Shown: in pieces, positions 6,894 to 13,635 of the stretch | How positions within the stretch are numbered: the stretch's first letter is position 1 | How the letters are laid out: each line of letters begins with the position of its first letter | NCBI GenBank assembly: GCA_002423585.1 | Contig: DIWS01000011.1 | Span: 24,879 to 57,397 of the forward strand | Origin: Actinobacteria bacterium UBA6100 | GTDB taxonomy: Bacteria > Actinomycetota > Coriobacteriia > Anaerosomatales > Anaerosomataceae | Direction of reading: 5' to 3' | Length of the DNA: 32,519 nt | Notes under the pieces: generated by a model | The model's database searches: none | What the model was told of the DNA's origin: nothing | What the model saw: only the letters and a program-made list of their open reading frames with translations | Position numbers and translations under genes: made by a program

Positions 6894-7547
6894 CTACTTC
6901 CCGTGATAACCGTCGGCGACGAACCGGTTGTTCAGCAGCACGAACAGCTGGTAGCTCTGGTCCAGCAGCTGCATGGCGTCGTTCCCCATCGAGGGCTGGA
7001 GCGACTCCTTCGCGCCGTTGAACGGTGAGTCGTGAATGAACGCGTTGCGCGCCTCGCGCATCTGCCGCCAGCGGTAGGGGAAGTCGCGGTAGCCGAGCTC
7101 GGCGGCGGCCTCCTCGAACTCCTCGCCGGCGAGCGCGGGGAAGAGCTTGCCGATGCGCGTGCCGATGGCGCGCTGGGTGTCCATCACCATGCGGCGCAGC
7201 GGCAGATCGGAGCCGTGTGCCTCCATGATGCGGTCGAGGATGTCTTCGAGGACCGCTTCGAGGAGCGCCATCACGAGGATGACGACGATCTCGTGATCGC
7301 CCTGTCGGTGGTAGGCGCGGATGCGGGCATCGAGCCGTCGGACGCGCTCGGTGGGGTAGACGCGTCGCTCCATTCCCGATGCGTCGCACTTCGGGCAGGG
7401 GTGCTCGTGATCGAGGAACGATGGGTCGGCGGTGAGGAAGCCACACACGGGGCACTCGTAGTAGATGGGTGCCTCATCGGTCTGTGGCGCGAAGACCGTG
7501 CGGTGTGGCGGTTGGTAGACCTGCGTGACGTGATGCTTCTTGCTCAT
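6894..7547 (-). CDS. Zinc-ribbon protein with HEPN-like domain
   Basis: The protein is 217 residues. Residues 30-56 hold a zinc ribbon (YECPVCG and PCPKCDASG: C32, C35, C51, C54). The rest is helical, with LVMALLEAVLEDILDRIME and REARNAFIHDS. The latter contains RX4H (R167, H172) preceded by an Arg-rich helix, the pattern of HEPN-type proteins such as DUF4145 relatives. HEPN domains often act as RNases in defence or stress, but a structural role is equally possible. It sits between hypF (4 bases away) and the nickel transporter ATPase with no other link to nickel. The ATG at 7545-7547 matches a leaderless -10 (TACAAT), so it may have its own promoter. Function is unknown. Confidence 0.7.
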   Translation of the reverse strand: MSKKHHVTQVYQPPHRTVFAPQTDEAPIYYECPVCGFLTADPSFLDHEHPCPKCDASGMERRVYPTERVRRLDARIRAYHRQGDHEIVVILVMALLEAVLEDILDRIMEAHGSDLPLRRMVMDTQRAIGTRIGKLFPALAGEEFEEAAAELGYRDFPYRWRQMREARNAFIHDSPFNGAKESLQPSMGNDAMQLLDQSYQLFVLLNNRFVADGYHGK

Positions 7548-7553
7548 GCACCG

Positions 7554-7559
7554 ATTGTA
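7554..7559 (-). promoter_or_regulatory. Leaderless -10 for the zinc-ribbon HEPN-like gene
   Basis: TACAAT on the minus strand occupies -12 to -7 relative to the ATG at 7547, the position expected for leaderless transcripts. No good SD precedes the ATG. The -35 region is weak. Confidence 0.5.
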
Positions 7560-7575
7560 GCAGGAGCCGCGGTCG

Positions 7576-8325
7576 TCACTGCGGGCTTCTGACCGCCCAC
7601 GGCAGCTCGAGTCCATGGGCGTGGAGCAGCGCTTCGTCGGTGAGGATCTCCTCACGCGACCCGTACGCCACGATCGTGCCGCCGTCGAGCACCGCCGCAT
7701 CCACGCAGAGCTCCCATGCCACGTCCATGTCGTGCGTCGCCACCAGAGCCGTGGTGCCGAGTGAGCGCAGCAGGTCCACCATCTGCCGCCGGGATCGCGG
7801 ATCGAGATTCGCGGTGGGTTCGTCGAGCACGAGCACGCGGGGCTCCATCACGAGCACCGTGGCGAGCGCAGCACGCTTGCGCTGGCCGAAGCTCAGGTGA
7901 TGCCCGGGGCGGCTCGCCGCATCGGCGAGACCCACGTCGTGGAGCGCGGCATGCACGCGCCGGTCGGTCTCCTCGGCGGACAGCCCCAAATTGAGCGGTC
8001 CGAAGGCGACATCCTCGTAGAGCGTGGTCATGAACAGCTGGTCATCCGGGTCCTGGAAGACGAGGCCGACATCGCGCCGTATGTCACGCACCGACGCGTC
8101 GTCCACCTGCCGGCCGTCCACGCGCACCGTGCCGGCCGCGGCGCGCAGTATGCCGTTGAGGTGCAGCAGCAGTGTGGACTTCCCGGCGCCGTTCGGGCCG
8201 AGGAGGGCGAGCGAGCGGCCGTCGTGCACCGCAAGGCTGACATCGCGGAGCGCCTCGGTGCCGTCCGGGTAGCGGTAGGTCACATCGGCGAGCTCGAGCA
8301 GGGGTGTGGCTGGCGTGTCGGTCAT
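7576..8325 (-). CDS. nikO: Energy-coupling-factor ATPase of nickel/cobalt transporter (NikO/CbiO)
   Basis: This 249-residue ABC ATPase has Walker A GPNGAGKST (residues 43-51), a Q-loop (VFQDPDDQLF), the signature LSFGQRKRAALA, Walker B VLVLDEPTANLD and the switch His (ATHDMD). VFQDPDDQLF is typical of ECF and CbiO ATPases. It powers uptake through the membrane subunits encoded upstream. The start ATG lies 9 bases after the nikQ stop. Metal specificity cannot be read from the ATPase; nickel is inferred from the hyp and CooT neighbours. Confidence 0.92.
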   Translation of the reverse strand: MTDTPATPLLELADVTYRYPDGTEALRDVSLAVHDGRSLALLGPNGAGKSTLLLHLNGILRAAAGTVRVDGRQVDDASVRDIRRDVGLVFQDPDDQLFMTTLYEDVAFGPLNLGLSAEETDRRVHAALHDVGLADAASRPGHHLSFGQRKRAALATVLVMEPRVLVLDEPTANLDPRSRRQMVDLLRSLGTTALVATHDMDVAWELCVDAAVLDGGTIVAYGSREEILTDEALLHAHGLELPWAVRSPQ

Positions 8326-8334
8326 CGAGGCCTC

Positions 8335-9213
8335 TCAGTACAGGGCGAGCGCGAATGCGGCGAGCAGGGCGGTCACGATCAGAAGCACTTCGGCGGCTCC
8401 CATCCGGGCGGTCGTGGATACCGGGAGCGTGCCGGTGTAGCCGCGGGCGAGCATGGCCGCATACACGCGCTCGCCACGTTCGTACGAGCGCACGAAGAGG
8501 TTGCCGGTGATGCTGCCGAGCGCCCGCATCAGCGCCCGGCCGCGGAGGTGCGGCGCGCGGCTCGCGAGCGCGATGCGCAGCGAGTGCAACTGATCGCCGA
8601 GCACGCCTACATAGCGCGCGATGAACGCGAGCAGCATCACGAACACGGCGGGCACGCCGAGTGAGCGCAGCCCCTGGAGCAGATCGGCCGTGCGCGTGGT
8701 GGCCGCCAGCAGCAGCATGCACGACGCCGAGAGCCAGGCTTTGCTCAGGATGCCCCATGCGACCAGCCAACCGTCACCCGACCAGGCGGCCGCGAGGCCG
8801 GCGGCGTTCCACGAGCCGCCGCTCGCCTGGAGCGGCGCGAGCAGCGCGATCGTGGCTGCGACGGGGAGCACCGCGAGGCTTCGGCCCACCAGGCGTCGCA
8901 GCGGCAGCCGCGCGATCGCGGCCACCGCTGCGAGCAGGATGCAGAAGAGCGCGAACTCGGCGGGCCTGAGTGGCGCGGTGGTGACCACACCGAGCACGAG
9001 CACGAGCGCCGCGAGGATCTTGGCGCGAGCGTCGAGCGCATGGACCGGCGACACGATGTACGTGAGCGACTCGAACGACGTCGCATGCGTGTGCTGATGG
9101 GGCACCGCCACCTCATCCGTCCGGTGATGGTGCGGGTGGCGGTGCGGCGGGGTGCCCGCGTGCTCGTGCGGGTGCTGGTGGAACCCGTCTGCGTGATGTT
9201 CGTGCCCGGCCAC
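8335..9213 (-). CDS. nikQ: Transmembrane subunit of nickel/cobalt ECF transporter (NikQ/CbiQ) with His-rich N-terminus
   Basis: The protein is 292 residues. From about residue 48 it is a CbiQ-type membrane protein (TYIVSPVHALDARAKI at the start of the core, several hydrophobic helices, and the coupling segment GVPAVFVMLLAFIARYVGVLGDQLHSLRIALASR). The first 45 residues hold 15 histidines in HEHH, HQHPHEH and HRHPHHH clusters, a likely metal-binding tail. The start is GTG at 9211-9213 with AAAGGA upstream. It couples the ATPase to the substrate-capture subunit NikMN. Such a long His tail on the Q subunit is uncommon to my knowledge. Confidence 0.9.
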   Translation of the reverse strand: MAGHEHHADGFHQHPHEHAGTPPHRHPHHHRTDEVAVPHQHTHATSFESLTYIVSPVHALDARAKILAALVLVLGVVTTAPLRPAEFALFCILLAAVAAIARLPLRRLVGRSLAVLPVAATIALLAPLQASGGSWNAAGLAAAWSGDGWLVAWGILSKAWLSASCMLLLAATTRTADLLQGLRSLGVPAVFVMLLAFIARYVGVLGDQLHSLRIALASRAPHLRGRALMRALGSITGNLFVRSYERGERVYAAMLARGYTGTLPVSTTARMGAAEVLLIVTALLAAFALALY

Positions 9214-9226
9214 GTTGAGACGTCCT

Positions 9227-10171
9227 TTACTCGGCCTGTTGCGCGCGGCGACTGCGCACCGCCGTGAGCAACCCGTAGACGAGCACGCCGGTGAGGATCA
9301 GCCCGACGAGTCCCGCGAGCACACCGGCAAGCGTCTCGTTGCCCATGCCGGGTATGACGTAGTCGGGCATCGCGCCGCCGAGGACCGACGACTCCTCGAA
9401 CGCGGCGCCGAGGTGCTCGTAGACGAATTCGAGCCCGTCGGGGTTTGCCGAGGCGAGGAACGAGATCCCGACGGCCACGATCGCGATGGCAGCGAGCCCG
9501 AGCGCCGTCTTGCGCACCGATCGCGCGTCGGCGGGCATGCGCGCATCGCGGGCGAGTAGGTCTGGGCGCACCGCGAGCAGGTAGCTCACGAGGCCGGCGG
9601 TGATCGCACCCTCGCCGAGGCCGATGAGCGCATGCCAGAAGCCCATGGCGCCGAGGACCGGGATGAGCGGCGCGCGCCCGGAGAGCCACAGCAGGCAGCC
9701 CGCTGCGAGTGCGGCTGCGACGCACGCGATCCATGCCGAAGCGAACGCGCCCGTGACCTTGGCCGTGCGTGTGTCGCGCAGACGGGTGATCGCGCGGTAG
9801 ATGCCGTGGCCCACCAGCGGCCCGATGATGGCCATCGTGAGCATGTTCGCGCCGAGCGCGGTGATGCCGCCGTCGGCGAAGAAGACGGCCTGCACGGTGA
9901 CCACGGCCGCCATCACGAGCATCGCCGGCCACAGGCCGAGCACGATGGCCGCCGCCGCACCGCCGGCGAAGTGACCGGACGTGCCGCCAGCCACGGGGAA
10001 GTTGAGCATCTGCAGCGCGAAGATGAGCGCCGCCATGACCGCCATCATGACGATGGTGCCATCAGAAAGGCGTCGGCGGACCTCGCGTATCGCGTACGCG
10101 AGCACGCCGGCGGAACCCAGCCATGCGGGGACCCAGGTGGGTGCCTGGAGCATGCCGTCAGGAATGTGCAC
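9227..10171 (-). CDS. nikMN: Nickel/cobalt ECF transporter substrate-capture subunit, NikMN (CbiM-CbiN) fusion
   Basis: The 314-residue membrane protein starts MHIPDGML from GTG at 10169-10171; in CbiM/NikM the N-terminal Met-His-x-x-x-Gly segment and His2 bind the metal. The NFPVAGGTSGHFAGG and GMGFWHALIGLGEGAIT loops are family hallmarks. After about residue 205 comes the CbiN/NikN-like part with ANPDGLEFVYEHLG (PDGLE motif), so M and N are fused. The order NikMN-NikQ-NikO is a complete transporter. It follows a GGGAGG ribosome site. Nickel rather than cobalt is inferred from the hyp genes and the CooT-like protein; no cobalamin genes are present. Confidence 0.93.
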   Translation of the reverse strand: MHIPDGMLQAPTWVPAWLGSAGVLAYAIREVRRRLSDGTIVMMAVMAALIFALQMLNFPVAGGTSGHFAGGAAAAIVLGLWPAMLVMAAVVTVQAVFFADGGITALGANMLTMAIIGPLVGHGIYRAITRLRDTRTAKVTGAFASAWIACVAAALAAGCLLWLSGRAPLIPVLGAMGFWHALIGLGEGAITAGLVSYLLAVRPDLLARDARMPADARSVRKTALGLAAIAIVAVGISFLASANPDGLEFVYEHLGAAFEESSVLGGAMPDYVIPGMGNETLAGVLAGLVGLILTGVLVYGLLTAVRSRRAQQAE

Positions 10172-10271
10172 GAGAGGCCTCCCTCAGTAGAACAACGGTC
10201 GTCTCGTGCGAACCCTCGGAGGAACGCGCTTTCGGCCCTGCGTCGGGCCGGTCGGTGGTGCGTGGGTGGTG

Positions 10272-10520
10272 CTAGAGCCGCTCGACGGTCACGTCGTCAT
10301 CATCGGTGATGGCGAGGTCGGCTACGGCCGAATCGAGCTTCTCGCGTGCCTCGCCAAGCAGCACGGTCACCTGCGCGAGCTGCGCGCTGGTGGCCGAGCG
10401 GCGTCCGTGGTCCGCGAGGTGGTGCAGCTGCTCGAGGTGCTGCTGCGAGAGTGCGAGCGAGTCGTTGATCATTGCCACGGCCAGCTTCATCTGGCCGGTG
10501 TTGATGCCGCCTTCACACAT
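10272..10520 (-). CDS. Small soluble protein of unknown function in nickel operon
   Basis: The protein is 82 residues, beginning MCEGGINTGQMKLAVAMIND, largely helical (LSQQHLEQLHHLADHGRR; LLGEAREKLDSAVADLA) with an acidic end. I recognise no family. It has AAGGAG upstream of the ATG and lies between the CooT-like gene and nikMN on the same strand. Like the CooT-like protein next to it, it begins Met-Cys-Glu, and the early Cys together with several His (HLEQLHHLADH) could bind metal. That is inference only. The gap from its stop to nikMN (about 100 bases) holds no clear promoter or operator. Confidence 0.65.
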   Translation of the reverse strand: MCEGGINTGQMKLAVAMINDSLALSQQHLEQLHHLADHGRRSATSAQLAQVTVLLGEAREKLDSAVADLAITDDDDVTVERL

Positions 10521-10553
10521 AGTGGCTCCTTCGCTGCTTGCCGGTCCGGTCTG

Positions 10554-10745
10554 CTAGCGGGCGCTCAGGACCACGGTGTGGTCGAGCAGCCGCACCTCCT
10601 TGAGCGTGGCCTCCACGGCGCGATGACCGCCGTAGAGGTCGTAGAGCTTGAGGAGTCCGTCTTCGGGCACGATCGTCGTCACGTCGTCGATCGCCTCGAT
10701 CTCGGAGCCGTCGGGCCCCTGGATGACCACACGGGCCTCACACAT
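10554..10745 (-). CDS. CooT-like nickel-binding protein
   Basis: The 63-residue protein begins MCEARVVIQGPDGSEIEAIDDVTTIVPEDGLLKLYDLYGG. CooT-family proteins are about 65-residue dimers that bind one nickel between the Cys2 residues of the two chains and take part in CO-dehydrogenase or other nickel-enzyme maturation. The length, Cys2 and 'V..I.PEDG.LKLYDLYG' pattern fit. A GGAGGTG ribosome site precedes the ATG. It lies 3 bases after a DUF3842 gene, a pairing seen in other anaerobes, and next to a nickel transporter and hyp genes, consistent with intracellular nickel handling. Confidence 0.82.
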   Translation of the reverse strand: MCEARVVIQGPDGSEIEAIDDVTTIVPEDGLLKLYDLYGGHRAVEATLKEVRLLDHTVVLSAR

Positions 10746-10748
10746 CGC

Positions 10749-11174
10749 CTACACCTCCTTGCCGAGGGCGGAAGCCACCGTTGCGATGGCCTCCTCGAGC
10801 AGATGGGGAAGCGGGTCCTTCGTGGTCCCTACCAGGTCGAGCCTGGGATTCGTCAGTGGAAGCATAACCTTCCGTGCGCCGGCGAGCGAGAGTGCCTCGG
10901 CCATCGCAGGCGTGACCTCGCCCATCATCGAGTTGGGGATGAGCGCGGAAAGCGGCCCGATGAGCACGTCCGCTTCGCGCACGGTGACACGAACGGCGTT
11001 CTCGCCCGTGGCGCCCCGGTTGGCGCCGGCCTTCAACATCGCCGAGGTGGCTGTGGAGTTCGTCCCCACGGCGAGGATATCGACCGACTCGCCGAAGGCG
11101 GCACGCAGGCGCTGCACGATCTCCTGACCGATGCGGCCGCCCATGCCGTCCACGACCATGATGCGCGAGTTCAC
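10749..11174 (-). CDS. DUF3842 family protein
   Basis: The 141-residue protein has an N-terminal Rossmann-like start (RIMVVDGMGGRIGQEIV), then DILAVGTNSTATSAMLKAGANRGATGENAVRV and LIGPLSALIPNSMMGEVTPAMA, the DUF3842 signature. Function is unknown; the glycine-rich start suggests nucleotide binding. The start is GTG at 11172-11174, so that the DG.GG motif falls near residue 10 as in the family; an ATG at 11157-11159 would remove the first five residues. It is the gene immediately before the CooT-like protein and follows thioredoxin, which suggests a role in metal or redox handling. Confidence 0.82.
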   Translation of the reverse strand: MNSRIMVVDGMGGRIGQEIVQRLRAAFGESVDILAVGTNSTATSAMLKAGANRGATGENAVRVTVREADVLIGPLSALIPNSMMGEVTPAMAEALSLAGARKVMLPLTNPRLDLVGTTKDPLPHLLEEAIATVASALGKEV

Positions 11175-11195
11175 GCGCTCAACTCCCGTTCGGGC

Positions 11196-11519
11196 CTAGA
11201 GCCAGTCCGACAGCTCGTCGGCGAGGCGCTTCTTCGGCATGGCGCCGACGAGCTTCTTCACGACCTCGCCGTTCTTGAACACGAGAAGCGTGGGGATCGA
11301 GAGCACATCGAACTTCGTGGCGGTGAGGGGGTTCTCATCGACGTTGAGCTTGGCGACCGTGATCGCGGGGTACTCGACGGCGATCTCCTCGAGCACCGGC
11401 TCCATCATGCGGCACGGGCCACACCAGGGGGCCCAGAAGTCGAGGACGACCGGCTTCTCGCTGCCGACGACATCCGCCTCGAAGCTTGCGTCGGTCACGT
11501 GCTTCAGCGTCTCGCTCAT
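11196..11519 (-). CDS. trxA: Thioredoxin
   Basis: The 107-residue protein has classical thioredoxin length with the active site WCGPC (C33, C36), the cis-proline segment SIPTLLVFKNGE and DFWAPWCGPCRMMEP. It reduces protein disulfides in the cytoplasm. Its reductase is encoded 28 bases upstream, so the pair forms a complete thioredoxin system. The ATG at 11517-11519 has an AAAGGAG ribosome site. Complete and ordinary. Confidence 0.97.
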   Translation of the reverse strand: MSETLKHVTDASFEADVVGSEKPVVLDFWAPWCGPCRMMEPVLEEIAVEYPAITVAKLNVDENPLTATKFDVLSIPTLLVFKNGEVVKKLVGAMPKKRLADELSDWL

Positions 11520-11547
11520 GAGGTGCTCCTTTCGCGCAGTACCGGCC

Positions 11548-12489
11548 TTAACCGATAGTGCACAGACGATCGTCGATGTACCGCAGCGCCTCGAACGCCG
11601 CCGAGGCTCCGCCGGATGCGGCCGTGATGACCTGCTTGAGGTCGGACACGGTCACGTCACCCGCCGCATACAGCCCAGGGTACGATGTGAGGCCGTTCGG
11701 GTCTATCTTCACGTATCCGTTCCCGTCCAGGTCGCACAGCTCACGCACGAGGTCGCTCTTCGGCTCCACGCCGACGAAGATGAACACGCCATCGAGCGGC
11801 AGGAACTCGTCCGGCTCACCGTTGGTCGCCTGGAGCATGAGGCCGCTCACCTTGCCATCGGCTCCCTTGACCTCCACCGGAACGCGGTTCCACTTGAGCT
11901 CGATCTTCTCGTTGTCGAAGCAGCGCTCCTGGATGCACTTGGTCGCGCGCAGTTCATCACGCCGATGGATGAGGTACACCTTCGCGGCGAACTTCGTGAG
12001 GAACAGCGCCTCCTCGACCGCCGCGTCGCCGCCCCCTATCACCGCAACGGTCTTGTCGCGGAAGAGCGCGCCGTCGCACGTGGCGCACCACGAGACACCG
12101 CGCCCCGTGAACTCGGCCTCGCCGGGCACGCCGAGCTTGCGCGGCACCGCGCCGGTAGCGAGGATCACCGATTTGGCGAGCACCTGCTGACCCTCCGAGT
12201 CCGTCAACACGAAGTCCAGGTCGCTCGGCTCGATCTTCTCGATCGCGGCGAACGTGCGGAACTCGGCGCCGAAGCGATCGGCCTGCCGGTACATCAGGTC
12301 GCCGAGCTCGGATCCGGAGATGCCGTCCGGGAACGCCGGGTAGTTCTCCACGTGATCGGTCGTGACGATCTGGCCGCCGGGCAGTGCGGTCTCGAAGACC
12401 ACGGTCTTCGCGCGTGCCCGGGCCGCGTACAGGGCGGCCGTCATGCCCGCGGGGCCGCCGCCCACGATCGCGATGTCGATGGTCTCCAC
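11548..12489 (-). CDS. trxB: Thioredoxin reductase
   Basis: The 313-residue flavoprotein has FAD-binding IAIVGGGPAGMTAALYAARA, the redox-active pair WCATCDG (C135, C138), the pyridine-nucleotide motif VAVIGGGDAAVEEA and the C-terminal FAD motif GLYAAGDV. It reduces thioredoxin with NAD(P)H. The HRR-type motif after the second Gly loop reads HRRDELRA, which fits NADPH use. The start is GTG at 12487-12489, sharing one base with the stop of the gene before it. Complete. Confidence 0.96.
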   Translation of the reverse strand: METIDIAIVGGGPAGMTAALYAARARAKTVVFETALPGGQIVTTDHVENYPAFPDGISGSELGDLMYRQADRFGAEFRTFAAIEKIEPSDLDFVLTDSEGQQVLAKSVILATGAVPRKLGVPGEAEFTGRGVSWCATCDGALFRDKTVAVIGGGDAAVEEALFLTKFAAKVYLIHRRDELRATKCIQERCFDNEKIELKWNRVPVEVKGADGKVSGLMLQATNGEPDEFLPLDGVFIFVGVEPKSDLVRELCDLDGNGYVKIDPNGLTSYPGLYAAGDVTVSDLKQVITAASGGASAAFEALRYIDDRLCTIG

Positions 12490-13625
12490 TAGATGGTCCC
12501 TTCCGTGGGCATGTAGGTGGCCGGGACGTCGATGGTCACGCCGGCTGCGGCTGCCTCCTGCTGGAGGGCCTTGAGGTTGTCCCGGGCGTTGGTGTCGATG
12601 ATCGTGTCGTGCGGGTCGCTCGAGTCCTTGAGCAGTTCGACCACCGTCATGAACTGACGTGCGGCCGCCTGGTAGTCCGATCTTCCGCGCCAGTAGAAGA
12701 CGCCAAGATTGAAGCTCGCGTTCACGTGCTCCGGGTTCGATTGGATGACAGCGGACGCCTCCTGGATCGCACGGTCGGTCTCGCCGATGTAGAAGTACAG
12801 GACCGCCATGTCGGTGCGGACGTCGCCGTCGTCAGGCTCGGAGCGCAGGTAGATGGTGTAGTACTCGATACCCTTGCGGGCGTAGGCGGCGCCACCGGTC
12901 TGCTCGTGGATCGCGTAGTACGCGTTGGCCACCTGGAGGGTGGCGTCGAGATCGGACGGCGTGCGCTGAAGGATGGTCAGGCCGTCGAGCAGTGCGCGCT
13001 GGTTGTCCGAGAGCATGTCCCGGAACTCGGTGGGGACGCTGGTGGATCCGCCGTTCCCGCCGGTGATCCGTGAGGTGTACAGCGATAGTGCGAGCACGCC
13101 GGCGAACACGGCGAGCGCGATCGCCAGGATGGTGATCGGGGTCTTGTACCGCTGGAACCAGCGGACGGTCCGCTTGCCGAGGCCTGCATCCACCTCGGAG
13201 CGCCGCTCGACCTTGATGCCGTAGGTCTGTGCCTTGAGCAGCATGTTCAGGTCGTTGGTGACGAGCGTGAGCCCCTCGCATCCCTCGGCGCACGCCTGGT
13301 AGGCCGTGGCCAGGATGCGATCGTCGGCGTTGCGCGTGGCGAGGCCCTCGGGCAGGGAGACGTCACTGCCGAGAGGAACGACGCGGATCGTCCCGCCGTC
13401 GGGGAGCGCCACCCCCTCGATGAGGCTTCCGCCCTCGGAGAACTCGAAAAGCATACGGCTGACTTCGCGGCCGCGGAACCTGAGATCGGGATCGACACGC
13501 GACACCTTGAGCTTGTCTATCTCGCCGAGAACGGTCTCGGGGATGATCACGTCCGTGTCCGGATATGCAAGCAACACTCCCGGATCGGACAGCAATACGT
13601 TGGTATCGAGGACTACGGTGCGCAT
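12489..13625 (-). CDS. Membrane-anchored PIN domain-TPR fusion
   Basis: The protein is 378 residues. Residues 1-145 form a PIN nuclease domain like that at the N-terminus of PhoH2 proteins: VVLDTNVLLSDP (D7), PETVLGEIDKLK (E35), NADDRILATA (D101/D102) and VTNDLNMLLKA (D125), so the acidic site looks complete. A basic linker (KRTVRWFQRYK) leads to one transmembrane helix (about 163-183). The rest (190-378) is a TPR-like domain (YYAIHEQTGGAAYARKGIEYY; DMAVLYFYIGETDRAIQEA; FNLGVFYWRGRSDYQAA). The positive-inside rule places PIN in the cytoplasm and TPR outside. I know no function for this layout. It follows the secreted DUF6049-like gene by 10 bases and abuts trxB. Confidence 0.8.
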   Translation of the reverse strand: MRTVVLDTNVLLSDPGVLLAYPDTDVIIPETVLGEIDKLKVSRVDPDLRFRGREVSRMLFEFSEGGSLIEGVALPDGGTIRVVPLGSDVSLPEGLATRNADDRILATAYQACAEGCEGLTLVTNDLNMLLKAQTYGIKVERRSEVDAGLGKRTVRWFQRYKTPITILAIALAVFAGVLALSLYTSRITGGNGGSTSVPTEFRDMLSDNQRALLDGLTILQRTPSDLDATLQVANAYYAIHEQTGGAAYARKGIEYYTIYLRSEPDDGDVRTDMAVLYFYIGETDRAIQEASAVIQSNPEHVNASFNLGVFYWRGRSDYQAAARQFMTVVELLKDSSDPHDTIIDTNARDNLKALQQEAAAAGVTIDVPATYMPTEGTI

Positions 13626-13635
13626 CTGGTGTACC

